Shown here in pieces: positions 32,201 through 42,909 of a stretch of 64,000 nt of DNA (positions are counted from its first letter, which is position 1; every line of letters starts with the position of its first letter). The position numbers and the translations under genes are program-made. Origin of the DNA: Mucidula mucida (Eukaryota; Basidiomycota; Agaricomycetes; Agaricales; Physalacriaceae); NCBI GenBank assembly GCA_015501055.1, contig JADNYV010000104.1, positions 1-64,000 of the forward strand, read 5' to 3'. The notes below the pieces were generated by a model. It was not told where the DNA came from, did not search any database, and saw nothing but the letters and a program-made list of their open reading frames with translations.

Positions 32201-33120
32201 CTACTGCGGGAGCTTCGCAAAACCCAACTCTTTGGCCAACTTCTTTTTCTCCTCGTCATTCATTTCGGTCCACAAACCCCGAATCGTCTGGGGTCGACCC
32301 TTCTTTGGACAGAACCTGCTGACGTGGCCGTGTTCGCCAAAGCTGAAACAGAGTCCCCTTCGACGTGCATTGTCTATGTCCATCGGCCTGCCGGCTCCTC
32401 CATAGGTAACGCCGGTGGCATCTTGTTGTGTGATCGGCGTTGGGGGTGGGTTTGTAGGATTGGCTCTTAATATAGCCGCCTGCGGAGCTTGGGGCCGGGA
32501 CTGCATGCCGGGCCTCTTGCTCGCCATCTGCCTTCTCCACAACTGATTGATCTGAATAATCTGTGCCTTCCAATCCTTGTATTTCACCGGCAACCCATCT
32601 CGGCTGCCATAGATCTGGTCAATGATCTTCTCGTTGACATTGGTCCCGAGAAGTCGTACAACATATGCGTCATCCTTCGAGTATCCCGCCTGAGTGAGCA
32701 GGATCTCAAACTTCTGGAAAAAGTCTTAAGTGGTGTCTTGCCCCTGGCACAACCACTTGATCTGGTCTTGCACGTCTTGCACGAGGTTGGAATCCACAAA
32801 TCGCTCCTTCAAGTGCTCCTTGAACTGCGCCCAGGAGACTCTCCATTCCTCTCGTTTCTCGCTGAAGTTCTGGTCCAAGTAGTTCTGGACCCATGCATCT
32901 ACATGATCTCCTCGGATGTAGGAGAGAACAACATTAATCCTTTTGGAGTCAGATGTGATGTTGTTCTTCTTGTCACGGATGTATGTGAACATTGATTGCC
33001 ACCAGCTCTTATACTTGGCCTTGTCCCCGTCATAGTCATAAGGCTTGATCGGCCTTTGATTTCAGCATTGGCGTGATGAGCAGGTGCGTGGTGAGAGGTT
33101 TTGGGTGCTTCGTTGGACAT
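32201..33120 (-). pseudogene. gag: gag of gypsy 2, broken
   Basis: Homologous to the intact gag at 21331-22260. A 10-bp loss near 33050 shifts the frame after HHANAEIKGRSS. A CAA-to-TAA change near 32727 gives a stop in QDTT*DFFQ. The zinc knuckle has [13 protein letters not shown], losing its second Cys. The slippery GGGTTTT persists at 32219-32225. Confidence 0.9.
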
Positions 33121-33718
33121 GGTGAATCGGGGTAATGAGATCGGAGAGTGAAAGGGTGATAGTGGGGAGATGGGTGATGCGGATTTGGATGAAACAGGTG
33201 AGGGAATAGAGGTTTGGATGAATAAGGAGGAGTCGCCTAGATCTGAAATAGAATCCAGGACTTGGTAGGGTGGGGAATGATGGTGTGTATCATAAGGTAA
33301 GTAAAGTAGGTAGGTATCGTAACTGTCTACGCTATTTTACCGACTACTGACTACGTATCTACAGAGCCCAAGAGCTCGTCACAAGTTCGCAATTGCCCAG
33401 CCAACGTCCCTCTGGTGTGAGGTAAGCCGAAGTTTTCCTGGGAACAGAGGTTGACCCGTAAACAGCGCCCACTGAAGTGCAACTGCCAAAAGTTTGTTCT
33501 TGTGAGAGCGGCTACTTCCAGCACCCGAGGCAGTTATCTCTAACTGTTAGCCGGCGCTACTGGGACCAATACACATGTATGCGAACGTGCACTGGGATTA
33601 GGATTCCGTCAATCTGTAAACAGGAAAGGGGATGGGGGAATGTGCAATGATCAAACAGCAAAGTGCTTATTAACAATCAGGGATGTGTGGTAGGTGGTAG
33701 AAAGAAGTTCTGATCTTC

Positions 33719-34248
33719 TGTTAGCAACTGACTATAGCCACGAGACTAAACCAGGTACCACAGCAAGAACTAAAGGAGAAAGTGTTTGTGTTAGTAAGAC
33801 TAGGCTAGGCCAGGTGTATAAACGAGATCGGAACTAAAGTACAATGATACTACACTACTGCTTATATACTAGTAAGCCTGTGTTTGGGACTCCTTGTCCA
33901 TACATGTTTCCGCTAGGGATAACTCCACGCCCTTGACCCAGTGTTGTATGCTACTAGTCCGTGAAACCATTAAATACAAGTGGTAACTGCATGTAAGTAA
34001 TAATACTGAAACAACCATGTGTTCTACGAGTGTCGGTGGTGTGTATACAATAGGGAGTCCATGAGGTATTGGCATGTATGATGTCATCCATGTGTTGGGC
34101 GTGTGTCCGACATGAGTACGGCTTTGGTAATGAAAAGGGATATGATTGGTGACGAAACAGATGATGAAACAGTCCATTGGTCGATAAGACAAGCCCCCCA
34201 ATAAGATATGATAAGATTGAAAATCTGAAAATATGGCGATTCATAACA
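33719..34248 (-). repeat. 5' LTR of gypsy 2
   Basis: 530 bp, same family, with more substitutions than the gypsy 1 LTRs. The adjacent primer-binding site has changed to AGATCAGAACTT, two mismatches against the gypsy 1 site. Confidence 0.94.
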
Positions 34249-34874
34249 TCATCGCGAGCTGAGAAGGAGAGGCGTAGAGATGATGTGGTCTTGGAGATGT
34301 TTGACCGAATGAGCTTCTTGATTATGAGGCAACACCATTTGCGTAGCACCGGGCGCGGCCTGAGCGATAAGCTGGATTGTAAGAGTTGGACCTCCAAAGA
34401 GAACATCGTCTTCAGAAGTAGTGCCACTGACACCGAGAAGGTGTCACTGCAAGGAAGACACCACTTTCCGTCTGGACAAGAAGGGTACACTCATAGAACC
34501 TTCTGGAATACACAGAATAGAGGCAGTGTCAATGGTCCGAAGTTCTAGTAGAGGATGTTGATTGAATGATACATGGACTCGCCACATGAGACCCCAGTCA
34601 GGGAGTGGCGGGACACCGTTAGCTGGGTGAATATGCCGTGACCCATTGTGGAGGGACCGGTAAGGACACCAAGAAGCCAGGGATGGGTAACCTTTAGCCC
34701 AAGCGAAGTCAGACAATGGTTTAGCATCAACACTACAATAAACGCACCAGGAGGGGTCCCAATCTGCCGCTTGTAGCCAAGATAATAGAGATGTTCATTG
34801 AGGAAAGCCTTGGCCGCATGTGTTGGATGCCAATGATCGGTGGCAACCTTGGGACATGAACAAAGAAATGACAA
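34249..34874 (-). pseudogene. Family U copy, truncated by gypsy 2
   Basis: Minus-strand relative of 7258-8447. 34874-34545 is open and reads YLGYKRQIGTPPGAFIVVLM and VTHPWLLGVLTGPSTMGHGI. Downstream, stops and shifts appear, and the copy ends abruptly at the LTR (34249). The homologous right-arm copy continues beyond this point, so the rest has been lost. Confidence 0.6.
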
Positions 34875-35442
34875 GAGACAAACATACTTGTGAGAAGGCC
34901 CCAGAATTTATATAATTGGGAGCGTGGGAGTGTGGATCCTTTTGTTTTGATGTGAATCAACATGAGGACCATGCGGTGTCGGCGCCACGCACTTATTGGT
35001 GGCTTTTCAGTGATGGAAACTCGAGAGCCAAAGACAGAAAAGAATGGAAGGGACTGGTACAACGTTTAGTGGCTATACAAGATCTGATATGAATATAGCA
35101 AGGCATGAAGTGTGGCACCTTGATTGTTGACATTCATGTAACATATCATCTACTCATTCAGAGGTTAGTCATTGGCCATATTTCATTCAGACTCGGAAAG
35201 CATCACTGCAAGTAGTACAGTACTCTAACTAAGATCAAGAACGATATGAGGACTCAAAGGGATACAATACAATCGGGGACTCGTTTCAACTTGGCACTTT
35301 CCCCGTTGCTCTATGTATGTCCTGAAGGAATGTACTACTCACATCATAGGTGAAGTAGCACTCCATTCACATAACGGTGAATCAACAACATGAATCTGTA
35401 GTTCGTCAAGAAAAATCAAAAGTCCAAAAACCAGAGTACCTA

Positions 35443-35767
35443 TGGTGCAATTCACCTAGTCACCACGTGTCATACCCAGTCGCCAATTTGAGGTCTTGAA
35501 ATTCTTGAAACGAAAAATGACCTGAAACAAAAAAATTTGCAACAGTGTCACACTATGTGACCTCTCTGTCAAAATGTCACGCTCGCCAAATCCGGTCCGG
35601 GTCATTTTATGCAGCGCTCTCAGTTTTGATCCAATTAAAAATTCCTCTTGGGAAGTTGTTCCTGTCCTCAAAAGAAGCATTTTGGCTAGAGGAATAAGAA
35701 ATCCAGTGACAGGTGACATCTCTATATGGCCTGTCACAAAGTAGTGGTGACTAGGTGAACAGCACCA
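35443..35767. mobile_element. Tc1/mariner-type MITE, 325 bp, TA duplication
   Basis: Ends are 25-bp inverted repeats with two mismatches: TGGTGCAATTCACCTAGTCA at the left, TGGTGCTGTTCACCTAGTCA at the right in reverse complement, both followed by CCAC. It is flanked by TA at 35441-35442 and 35768-35769. The mirrored arm (near 44440-44455) has the site with a single TA and no insert. Open frames inside are incidental. TA duplication and this length are typical of Tc1/mariner MITEs. Confidence 0.85.
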
Positions 35768-36439
35768 TAGACATCACGACGGGTCAGGCTCAAGCGTGAT
35801 TTGGCGAACCTTCTTGTGCAACCTCGCATCTCACCGCGGCCCTTAGACAAATGCTTCCTCTGTGAGTATTGTGCGGAGTATCTTTAGAGCGGTTCAAGTG
35901 CTGATGGGGAACCTGTGGTGCGCCAAGCCGATATTGGTTGTCAATGTCTATGAACCTTGAAGCTTCCAGAGTAGTATTCCTGCAGGATGTCCGCTTCTTT
36001 CTTGAAGGCGCCTTGTTGTAAACGGAATTGGTCTTGCAGCGGACTTGAGGCAAAACCCGCATCCGTGAAACGTACATTGTGCAGCCTGCTCATAAGTCAG
36101 TGCGAGAGGCCAAAGTTGAGAATTTAGAACTCGCACTAAACCATTAAACCGTCCCTCGACTCTGACGATCCAGGCTCGCGTGCTTCAGTTACGCATTCAC
36201 ACTTCACCTTCTTGTCCTTCTCCAGTCAAATCGGAAAATGTCCAAAAGTAGAGAGGGTTATGCAGTGGGAAGGATAGACAAGTGATGCAGTTTTGTGGCT
36301 CATGATGAAAACACGTTATCGGCCTCTATGGTAAGGGACATTTGAGATATCGTTGAGAAATGGGAGATGCAAAGAGACCGTCCAGACCCGCGCAGCATTA
36401 ATCACCGGCGTTTCCTGTGGCGTGCAGAACAAGGTAGGT

Positions 36440-36800
36440 GGCTTCCAACATTTTGAGGATCAATCACTTTGAGGACATGGCAAAGATGAAGGCAGGCAAC
36501 GAGTTGAAAGCAATCTCAGATACAATAATGGACAAGAGAAAAGGTTCCATAATGGTGGCGAGAAGCAAGTGCGATGCAAGGATTCTTGATTAGGCAGTTG
36601 TGCATCCTTGCTCACCATCACCACTTCGACCTTCTTCATTCTTTCTCGCGCTGTCGACGTCTTCCGAGCGGATCTTTCCCTTGCCCAAATGACTATCATC
36701 CTCCCAAACCTCGTTCCGAATTTCTGGATGGCACTGGGAACGGAGCAAAGATGCCGTTCGGAATGTACAGTGGGATTCGAAGGACAAGAAAAAGCAGGCC
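36440..36800 (-). pseudogene. NTPase-family N-terminal fragment
   Basis: Minus strand reads LPNQESLH, then a stretch ending IFAMSSK, a stop, and KMLEATYLVLHA. This parallels SSKQFVREMHSKILEATFLA at 24960-25030. The mirrored copy is at 43400-43780 on the plus strand. Confidence 0.45.
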
Positions 36801-37270
36801 ACAGCGGCTAATCATTTTCCTATCAGCACCCTCTCTTGCGTACTGCTCTCCGCGCTTTACACTCGCGACTACTATCCGAAGGAATTAATATGATGCGGCC
36901 ATTGCAGGCTTATCATTGAGTACGCCCAGGACGATCACCACTTTCCTCTCTGCAAGCGCGCGGGTCCTGACACGGAGCCTGAGGCAGCGACCCATCGCTA
37001 AAAGCTGAACTCCACTTTTCGCCCACAATATCTCTCAAGTCTGCTATCCGCTCGCACTACCGCTGATTTCGCTGGCCCAGCCTGCCTGTGGCGAATACGC
37101 GGAGCAGGAGAGATAGCCTGCCGCGTTGCTTTTCGGTGCTTCACTAAGCAAGCAAATCTCGAGGAGGATAAGAAGGTGAAGCATGCCCGGGTAACTGCGC
37201 ATCAAGGCAAGCACATGAGGCTGGATCGTTCGAGTCGAGGGACGGTCTATGTGAGTTATCAATCCTTAAC

Positions 37271-38889
37271 TTTGGCCTCTCGCGCTGATTTGTTAGCTGG
37301 CTGCACTGCGTGCATGTTACGATTTGGTTTACGCCTCAAGCCCGTGGACCACACAAACCGAGCAAAGCCAAGGACCAATTTCGTTTACAACAAGGCGCCT
37401 TCGAGAGAGAAGCGGCCGGAAAACCTGCAGGACATGCTTCTGGAGTCTAAACTCCAAAAAATTACGACCTATATTGGTTTGGCACACCACAGGTCCTCTA
37501 TCAGCGGGCTAGAAGCGCTCGCCTAATTTGTAGTCAAAAAGAATAGGCAGAGGAAGCAATTCGTGTCTTTCTGACGGCCGCGGGAAGGTACGAGGCTGCA
37601 CAGGGACGCGCGCCAGTTGCGCCTGAGCTTGGTTTGCCGTCCTAATTGTCGGCATTCTGTATCATCGTGGCTTTTGGACTACTGATTTTTCTTAGTGAAC
37701 TACATGCTCATGCTTTTGGCTCACCGAAATGTGAATTGAGTGGTACTTCAACCATGATGCGAGTAGTGCGTTTTGTCAGGACGAACAACGGGGAGCGGCG
37801 AGCCGAAACGAGTTCCCGATCAAAAAGTATCTGTGCTTGATCCTAGTCCTAGTACTACCAATAGTAACATAATCTGGTCGAGGCCGATACATCTAAGTCT
37901 CAATAACGTGAGGCTTTCAACGCGTGTTGTGCCCTCCGAAGAATGAGATGATAAGCTGTGCTAGAAACATCAGTGTCGATAATCAAAACGCCACACTTCA
38001 TTTCCCCCCCTGGGTTCAGATCAGACCTTGTATAGCTGTAGTACTACACCTTCAACAGAACATAACCCTAAACTATTAAAACCCCTTGGTTGTTCTGTGC
38101 CTATCATATAGTAAGATACTCCTTGGGTCATGGCCAAGGAGCCATCTTAGGGTGTACCAAGAAGGCGCATGACCGGATCATTTCGCGAATGTCTTTGACA
38201 AGTAGAATCAGCATCGACGGAAGTTGGCCTACCGCACGGTGTTTGGTCTGAGGACTTTGTGTCCAAGGGGAGAGGATTGAGCAAGGTCATGCTACCGGAA
38301 GGTCACCTGAAGAAGGGCGAGGAGACTTTGCCGGTCCCTGGTCCTGGAAACGACAGCGGTTGAAGTTTTTCTTTTGTGACTTAGGACTTCCGCGAAGACA
38401 GGCGAAGACTTGTCGCCAACGCTATCGCTCTTCGCGTCCTTGGTCCGTGGTTGAGAGAACACTGGTTGGGGGAGCATCGAGTCCGCCGCTGGCAGCCTTC
38501 TGCCAGAAACGAATGTTACGGTGATTGTTACCAATTGAGTATCAAAGAAGGATTTGATTCCGAAGAACTATGACAAGGAACTGTGGTAAAAGGCCTCACT
38601 TGACGGCGGGACAGAAGAGACGCGGACAAAGAGTTCAGGATACCAATCAAGATAGCAGGGAACGAATCCACGAAACTGCTTTCTCGACCGTGATCGCAGG
38701 AACGAGAACAGCAGTGGTTTCGGGGCAAAGCATACTTTCTCGCGTCTTCAAGAAATTACGTCGACCGCCGCGTTATTTTAGGGCTCGGGACTGCCGGAAA
38801 GCGCCTAGCACTTCGCCTTACAAAAACGCGAAACAGTGGCTATGCAAGGCGCGAAATAGTCCAGAGATTGATGTCCTCGCCTCCAGCCC
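37271..38889. other. Central spacer, repeat mosaic, no gene
   Basis: 37640-38400 resembles 280-700, and in parts 44450-44830 and 46150-46500 (shared words such as 'cggcgagccgaaacgag' and 'ttcagaccagacc'). 38480-38870 is the dispersed repeat also seen at 10690-11040 and 50840-51130. No coding sequence supported. Confidence 0.4.
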
Positions 38890-41230
38890 TTGAAGGACTT
38901 GACGAAACAACTGGGCAGTTACTTTGCGCTCAACATTGTCACCTTTTTCCAGCGGGAATGATTTCTAACCTCGAAAGTCAACGTATTTCAGTAGGCAATT
39001 TAGTACAGGATTTCGGGGAACTGGGATATGAAGTGTCGTATACAGGCAGGCAAGGCACATGGCAGGAGGAAGAGGCGTGAACAAGATGCAGAGAATAAGC
39101 ACCAAGGCGGCCAGGGATAGGTGGGGGTAAAGGAATGGGAATGAGTGAATGTCGATGGTGGGTTGGCGGAGGTGGGACTTCAGATCAAACGCTGGTATAT
39201 TCAAAACGCACCATTCTATGTTTGCTTCTAACCGGATGTGTTGCTGGGCCCACAGCTTTGAATTCGATGCTGTCATGGTTTCGCCAATGCTCGGGCTATT
39301 GGAATGGGCGGGTATGAATGGTTGAGGAGGAGCTTCACAATCCAAAGCGCGCGCGCAGCAGAGGGATGCTACACATAGAGAGACTGGACAAGCGAGTTAA
39401 TGTGGAATGAACTCCTCTCACGATGAAGACGCGTTTTTGGCCTCAAGAAGTTGCTGTACGGGACATTTGAGAGAGCGTTCGGAACGGCGAGAAGCAAACA
39501 GGCCGTCAAGACCAGCACTAATCTCCGGTAGCATTGAGAGCGTTTTTTGATCGGATCCTGGCGTTCAATACAGAGTACTAGTTGGCTTCCAAGATTTTGA
39601 GGATGGATTGCTTTGAGGACATGAAGTGCCGATAGGACAAATAGACGAATTAGGGAGCAAAGTGACAATTTATGCAAGAAGACGGCGTGGTGGTTGAAAG
39701 CAAGTGTGATTCTCGATTTGGAAGGCTTGCTCACGACCACCACCATCAGCTATCAAATCTTCGCGTCCTTGACGTCCTCTGAACGATATATCGACATGAC
39801 CGACTTTTTATAGGGACCAAAACCCGCTTGGGTTCAACTTTAAACACCAATGGAGCGCCCTCAAAGACGCGATCGATACACACACAAGCAAGAAGGACCG
39901 TACGGCAAGAGGAGCACACGGGAAGAGGAGCACTCGAGAGCAGCAACCGACGAGACATGAATCAAAGGCTATAACAGGCTTCCCGTCCAGTGTTCCCGTC
40001 CACGTCCAATTTGCGATAATCGAATTCTCAGCCAGTCCTAGTTTTCCTCCCAGGCGAGTACGACGATGGGACTAAAAGAGTTCGCCGCATGATACTCCCA
40101 GAGGACATTTGCCAGACACAGGTGCGTCTCTCTAAAAATGATTTAGTTTGAACGAGATATAGGCTCTCACAGATCGCGGCTGGTCGAAATACGCAGAAGG
40201 AACAGAAAGCAGTCACGGAGGCCGCAGCGGCAGCTCAAAGATTCGCGGACGCCTCTTCATTTGCAGTCCTCTCTCTCTTTCCTCATCCTCTCCACCGTCC
40301 AGAGTCAAACCCCACGCGCCCTAAACCCGTCACGCTCAGGACGGCCGTCAACATCCTTTCGCGCCTGAATCATCTAGCTAGGCAGGACGTCCGTGAGCCT
40401 TCGCATACGCCCATCCCAACATGATGTGTCCAGGAACACCCGTCGTTTTCTGTCCACCCATTCAGACCAACCCTTCCGCCACAAATTTCTCTCCAATCCA
40501 CGCCGATATCGCTGAATCCGCCATTGTAGGTTAACGCCAAAGCATGAGGATCCCCATTCATGCCAGCACGACTCTCTCCTGCGATTGAGGCGGAACACCG
40601 TCTTTGAACGTGAACATGTCTCTGCTGCTGCGCGTGCAGAGCTGGTCAAAGCTGTATCCTCGACACATATGCTGCTACGAGCGAGCACGCCTCAAAAGAC
40701 TTACGAGTCAGGCTGAATTAGTGGGTCAGCAATCGTCAGTTTTTGTTATATTTATTAGTCTCCCGCATAATGACTCGTTAACAGGTTGTACTGGGTTCTT
40801 CGCTTCAAATTGGTGTATGTACCATGCACCATCATGCGGCCGGAGCGAAATTATCAAGGAGCCTATTGACGACCAGGGTGTGCTGTTGTAAGAATACACA
40901 CGGTAAGCACTGTCACTGAGGTGCGCAGACAGTCTCGCTTGCTGAGCAGGTGGAACGAGTTGCTCTAAAGCAACCAAGTGAAGTATTACTGCTACAATAC
41001 ATGCCTTATATACTGTAGACTACAATACTAGAAGATTCTACTACTGACTCATAAGTAGTCAGTCTCAGGCAGGCTGGGCTAAGGATGACTAAGAGCATGA
41101 GCTACGGAATGTGCTCGAATATTCCAACATGTGCGACGTAGCGAGGCTTCCAGGAATGAAATGGATTCCTGGAGAATATAGTTCTAGTGTCTTCGGATGG
41201 CTGCACATTTTTCATTTTGACGCGTAAAAA
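38890..41230. repeat. Direct duplication, left copy (matches 56390-58315)
   Basis: Same order and orientation as 56390-58315, for example the phrase 'gtgtcgtatacaggcaggca' at 39034 and 56545. It differs by the solo LTR at 40884-41129 and small indels. 39760-39540 (minus) includes an NTPase-family fragment (MSSKQSILKILEAN-like). Confidence 0.85.
40884..41129. mobile_element. Solo LTR, 246 bp
   Basis: Starts TGTTGTAAGAATACACACGG and ends GAATATTCCAACA (TG...CA termini, inverted TGTTG/CAACA). It is flanked by TGTGC at 40879-40883 and 41130-41134. The other copy of the duplicated segment has the empty site (GGGTGGGCGACATAG, about 58212-58226). No internal element remains. The superfamily is not identifiable from the LTR alone; it is unrelated to the 526-bp gypsy LTRs. 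Confidence 0.85.
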
Positions 41231-41308
41231 GTGCGTTACACGCGCCACGGCGACATGAATCGCGCCTGCTTTAGATTGTATTTGTTTGGCAGGATTGTGG
41301 CGCGTTGG

Positions 41309-41316
41309 TATAAATA
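41309..41316 (+). promoter_or_regulatory. TATA box (TATAAATA)
   Basis: TATAAATA 41 bp before the ATG of the coiled-coil frame at 41357. A good core-promoter match. Confidence 0.5.
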
Positions 41317-41356
41317 CCGCCTGCACTAGATTGCCCTTTCTCTATCTCGTACCACC

Positions 41357-41640
41357 ATGTCTACTTGCCCTGCTTTATCCGAGTTCAAAGTGCTCTCCTC
41401 TCGCATTAGAGAAATCGAAATCGCCCTGGACCAAGTCTTCGACGAGCTCAACGAAGCCGCTATTGCTCCGACCGCATCTACTCTCAAGGATCTTCTTGCC
41501 CGCCGAAGGGACTGCCGACCAACTCACCGATACCAACATACAGCTTATAACCCTCTCAAAACAGCAGATTTACAAAGACCGCGCAGAAATCACCAAGAAT
41601 CTTGCCGAGACCAGAAAAATCAACGCGTAAATTTGACAGG
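41357..41640 (+). pseudogene. Coiled-coil protein fragment, frameshifted
   Basis: Starts ACCACCATGT: MSTCPALSEFKVLSSRIREI, then EIALDQVFDELNEAA, with heptad spacing. After TLKDLLARR a one-base shift is needed to continue with EGTADQLTDTNIQL and SKQQIYKDRAEITKNLAE. That second frame ends in a stop after KINA, and QDLEDFYQNV follows. As written it would give 96 aa with an unrelated tail. The overall pattern is of a decayed agaricomycete coiled-coil gene of unknown role. Confidence 0.5.
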
Positions 41641-41649
41641 ACCTTGAAG

Positions 41650-42900
41650 ACTTTTACCAAAACGTTCTGGGCTGTATGTTCTTCATTGCTTTGTCTGGCC
41701 ATTTGTGTCTCATGATTCTGCAGCCTCTGCAAACTATGCCAATCCAACTGTCAGCGGCGCCTCATACAGCATCTCGCCTTTACTCATTCCTCTTTCCTAG
41801 CCTATCATTACCGTTCCCATCGACGCGGTACGCTAAATCCTTCCCCTACCTTCATCACGCTCAATAGGCGTAGATTGACGACATCGTTCCCTTTGCTGAG
41901 AACAAAGATTCAATCATGTTGCCTGTTAGTAACGCCTTTCTAGTACTACTTGTCCTTGTCAATCAACTGCTATAGACCTCTGGCGAGACGGTACACGATA
42001 TCCAATCTTCACCTTGATTGTCCTCATGCCTTTCGCAATTCCAGGAACTTACCGTTACTAGTCCGAGGTCGAAGAGGGTACGTTTTCTAAGGTGTAGAAT
42101 TCCAGCGCTCATGGTTCTTCAGAAAGGCATGTGCCTTCAAGTGACGCAGGATACCGGTAGATTCAGCTCTCCCTCTTTTACGCCTACCGTTGTCATGAAA
42201 TATACAGAACACAATGCTATTCCCAACATCAATGCTCTTTCTCCGACCACCAAAAGGAAACATGATGTCAATGTCGCGGAAGCATGTCTTTCCGGTAAGG
42301 AAGGCGGCGGTGAGGCGTCGTTTGAAACGGGAACCCCGGCCAAATGACTTAAGCATGCGGGACCATCTTGTGCAAAGTTGCTGAAACATGTGCGTTTCTC
42401 TCATACCGCATCATTGTATCGCTTCATCGACAATCTTGGCCATATAGACAGGTAAATAAGCCTCTGTTTATCATGTACATCAGGTGCGGCCTGCATGAGT
42501 TGGAAAGGATGGGAGCCCTCGTATATGTCGCCTCTCGCTTCTAAGCGCAATGGGTGAAAGACATCCTTTTGGAAAAACTTTAAGAAGGAAAATGCGAAGT
42601 CCGTCGCTTTGACATTACAGGTATGATTCGGTGTGAATGATGATGAATTATATCTTAACTATATAGTTTTCCATAAGTTTGACATCATCCTCAAAACCTG
42701 CGGAACCCCGGTAGATGCTGTAGGTTTTCAGTCTTACGTTGCCTTTTGGTACTCATTCGGCGCCAGAAGTATATGTATCGTTATGTCGGGCTCATCGCCA
42801 TCCCTTTTTCGCACTGTACATCGTTCACAGAGCGCAAATTACGACACTGATGTTTCTAGCACAGCTTATCATCTCATTCTTCGGAGGGCACAACACGCGA
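41650..42900. other. No gene recognised
   Basis: Includes overlapping frames at 42018-42347 (plus, 109 codons) and 42404-42087 (minus, 105 codons), both unrecognised. Possibly further debris of the coiled-coil gene. Confidence 0.3.
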
Positions 42901-42909
42901 GAGGCCAAA

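Larger units (their letters stand above)
27477..34248 (-). mobile_element. Ty3/gypsy chromovirus-type retrotransposon 2, two LTRs, degenerate
   Basis: Minus-strand element of 6772 bp with LTRs at 27477-28004 and 33719-34248, gag, protease, RT, RNase H, integrase and a chromodomain remnant. Multiple frameshifts and stops, an internal RT duplication and a mutated integrase show it is inactive. Flanks differ (ATAGT before, TCATC after), so there is no target duplication. The two flanks map about 1 kb apart on the mirrored arm, pointing to recombination after insertion. Confidence 0.95.
34249..37270. repeat. Inverted repeat, left arm (mirrors 42910-45640)
   Basis: Reverse complement follows 42910-45640 throughout, with one extra block, the 325-bp MITE at 35443-35767. 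The stretch 37044-37262 is almost base-for-base the reverse of 42918-43136. The spacer between the arms is about 5.6 kb. Confidence 0.85.

Noticed and set aside
35456..35737. 94-codon open frame on the minus strand
   Set aside because: It lies wholly within the 325-bp MITE and has no recognisable product; explained by chance.
37044..37262. 72-codon frame perfectly repeated at 42918-43136 as a conserved small gene
   Set aside because: Conservation is due to the inverted repeat, which is equally similar outside the frame.
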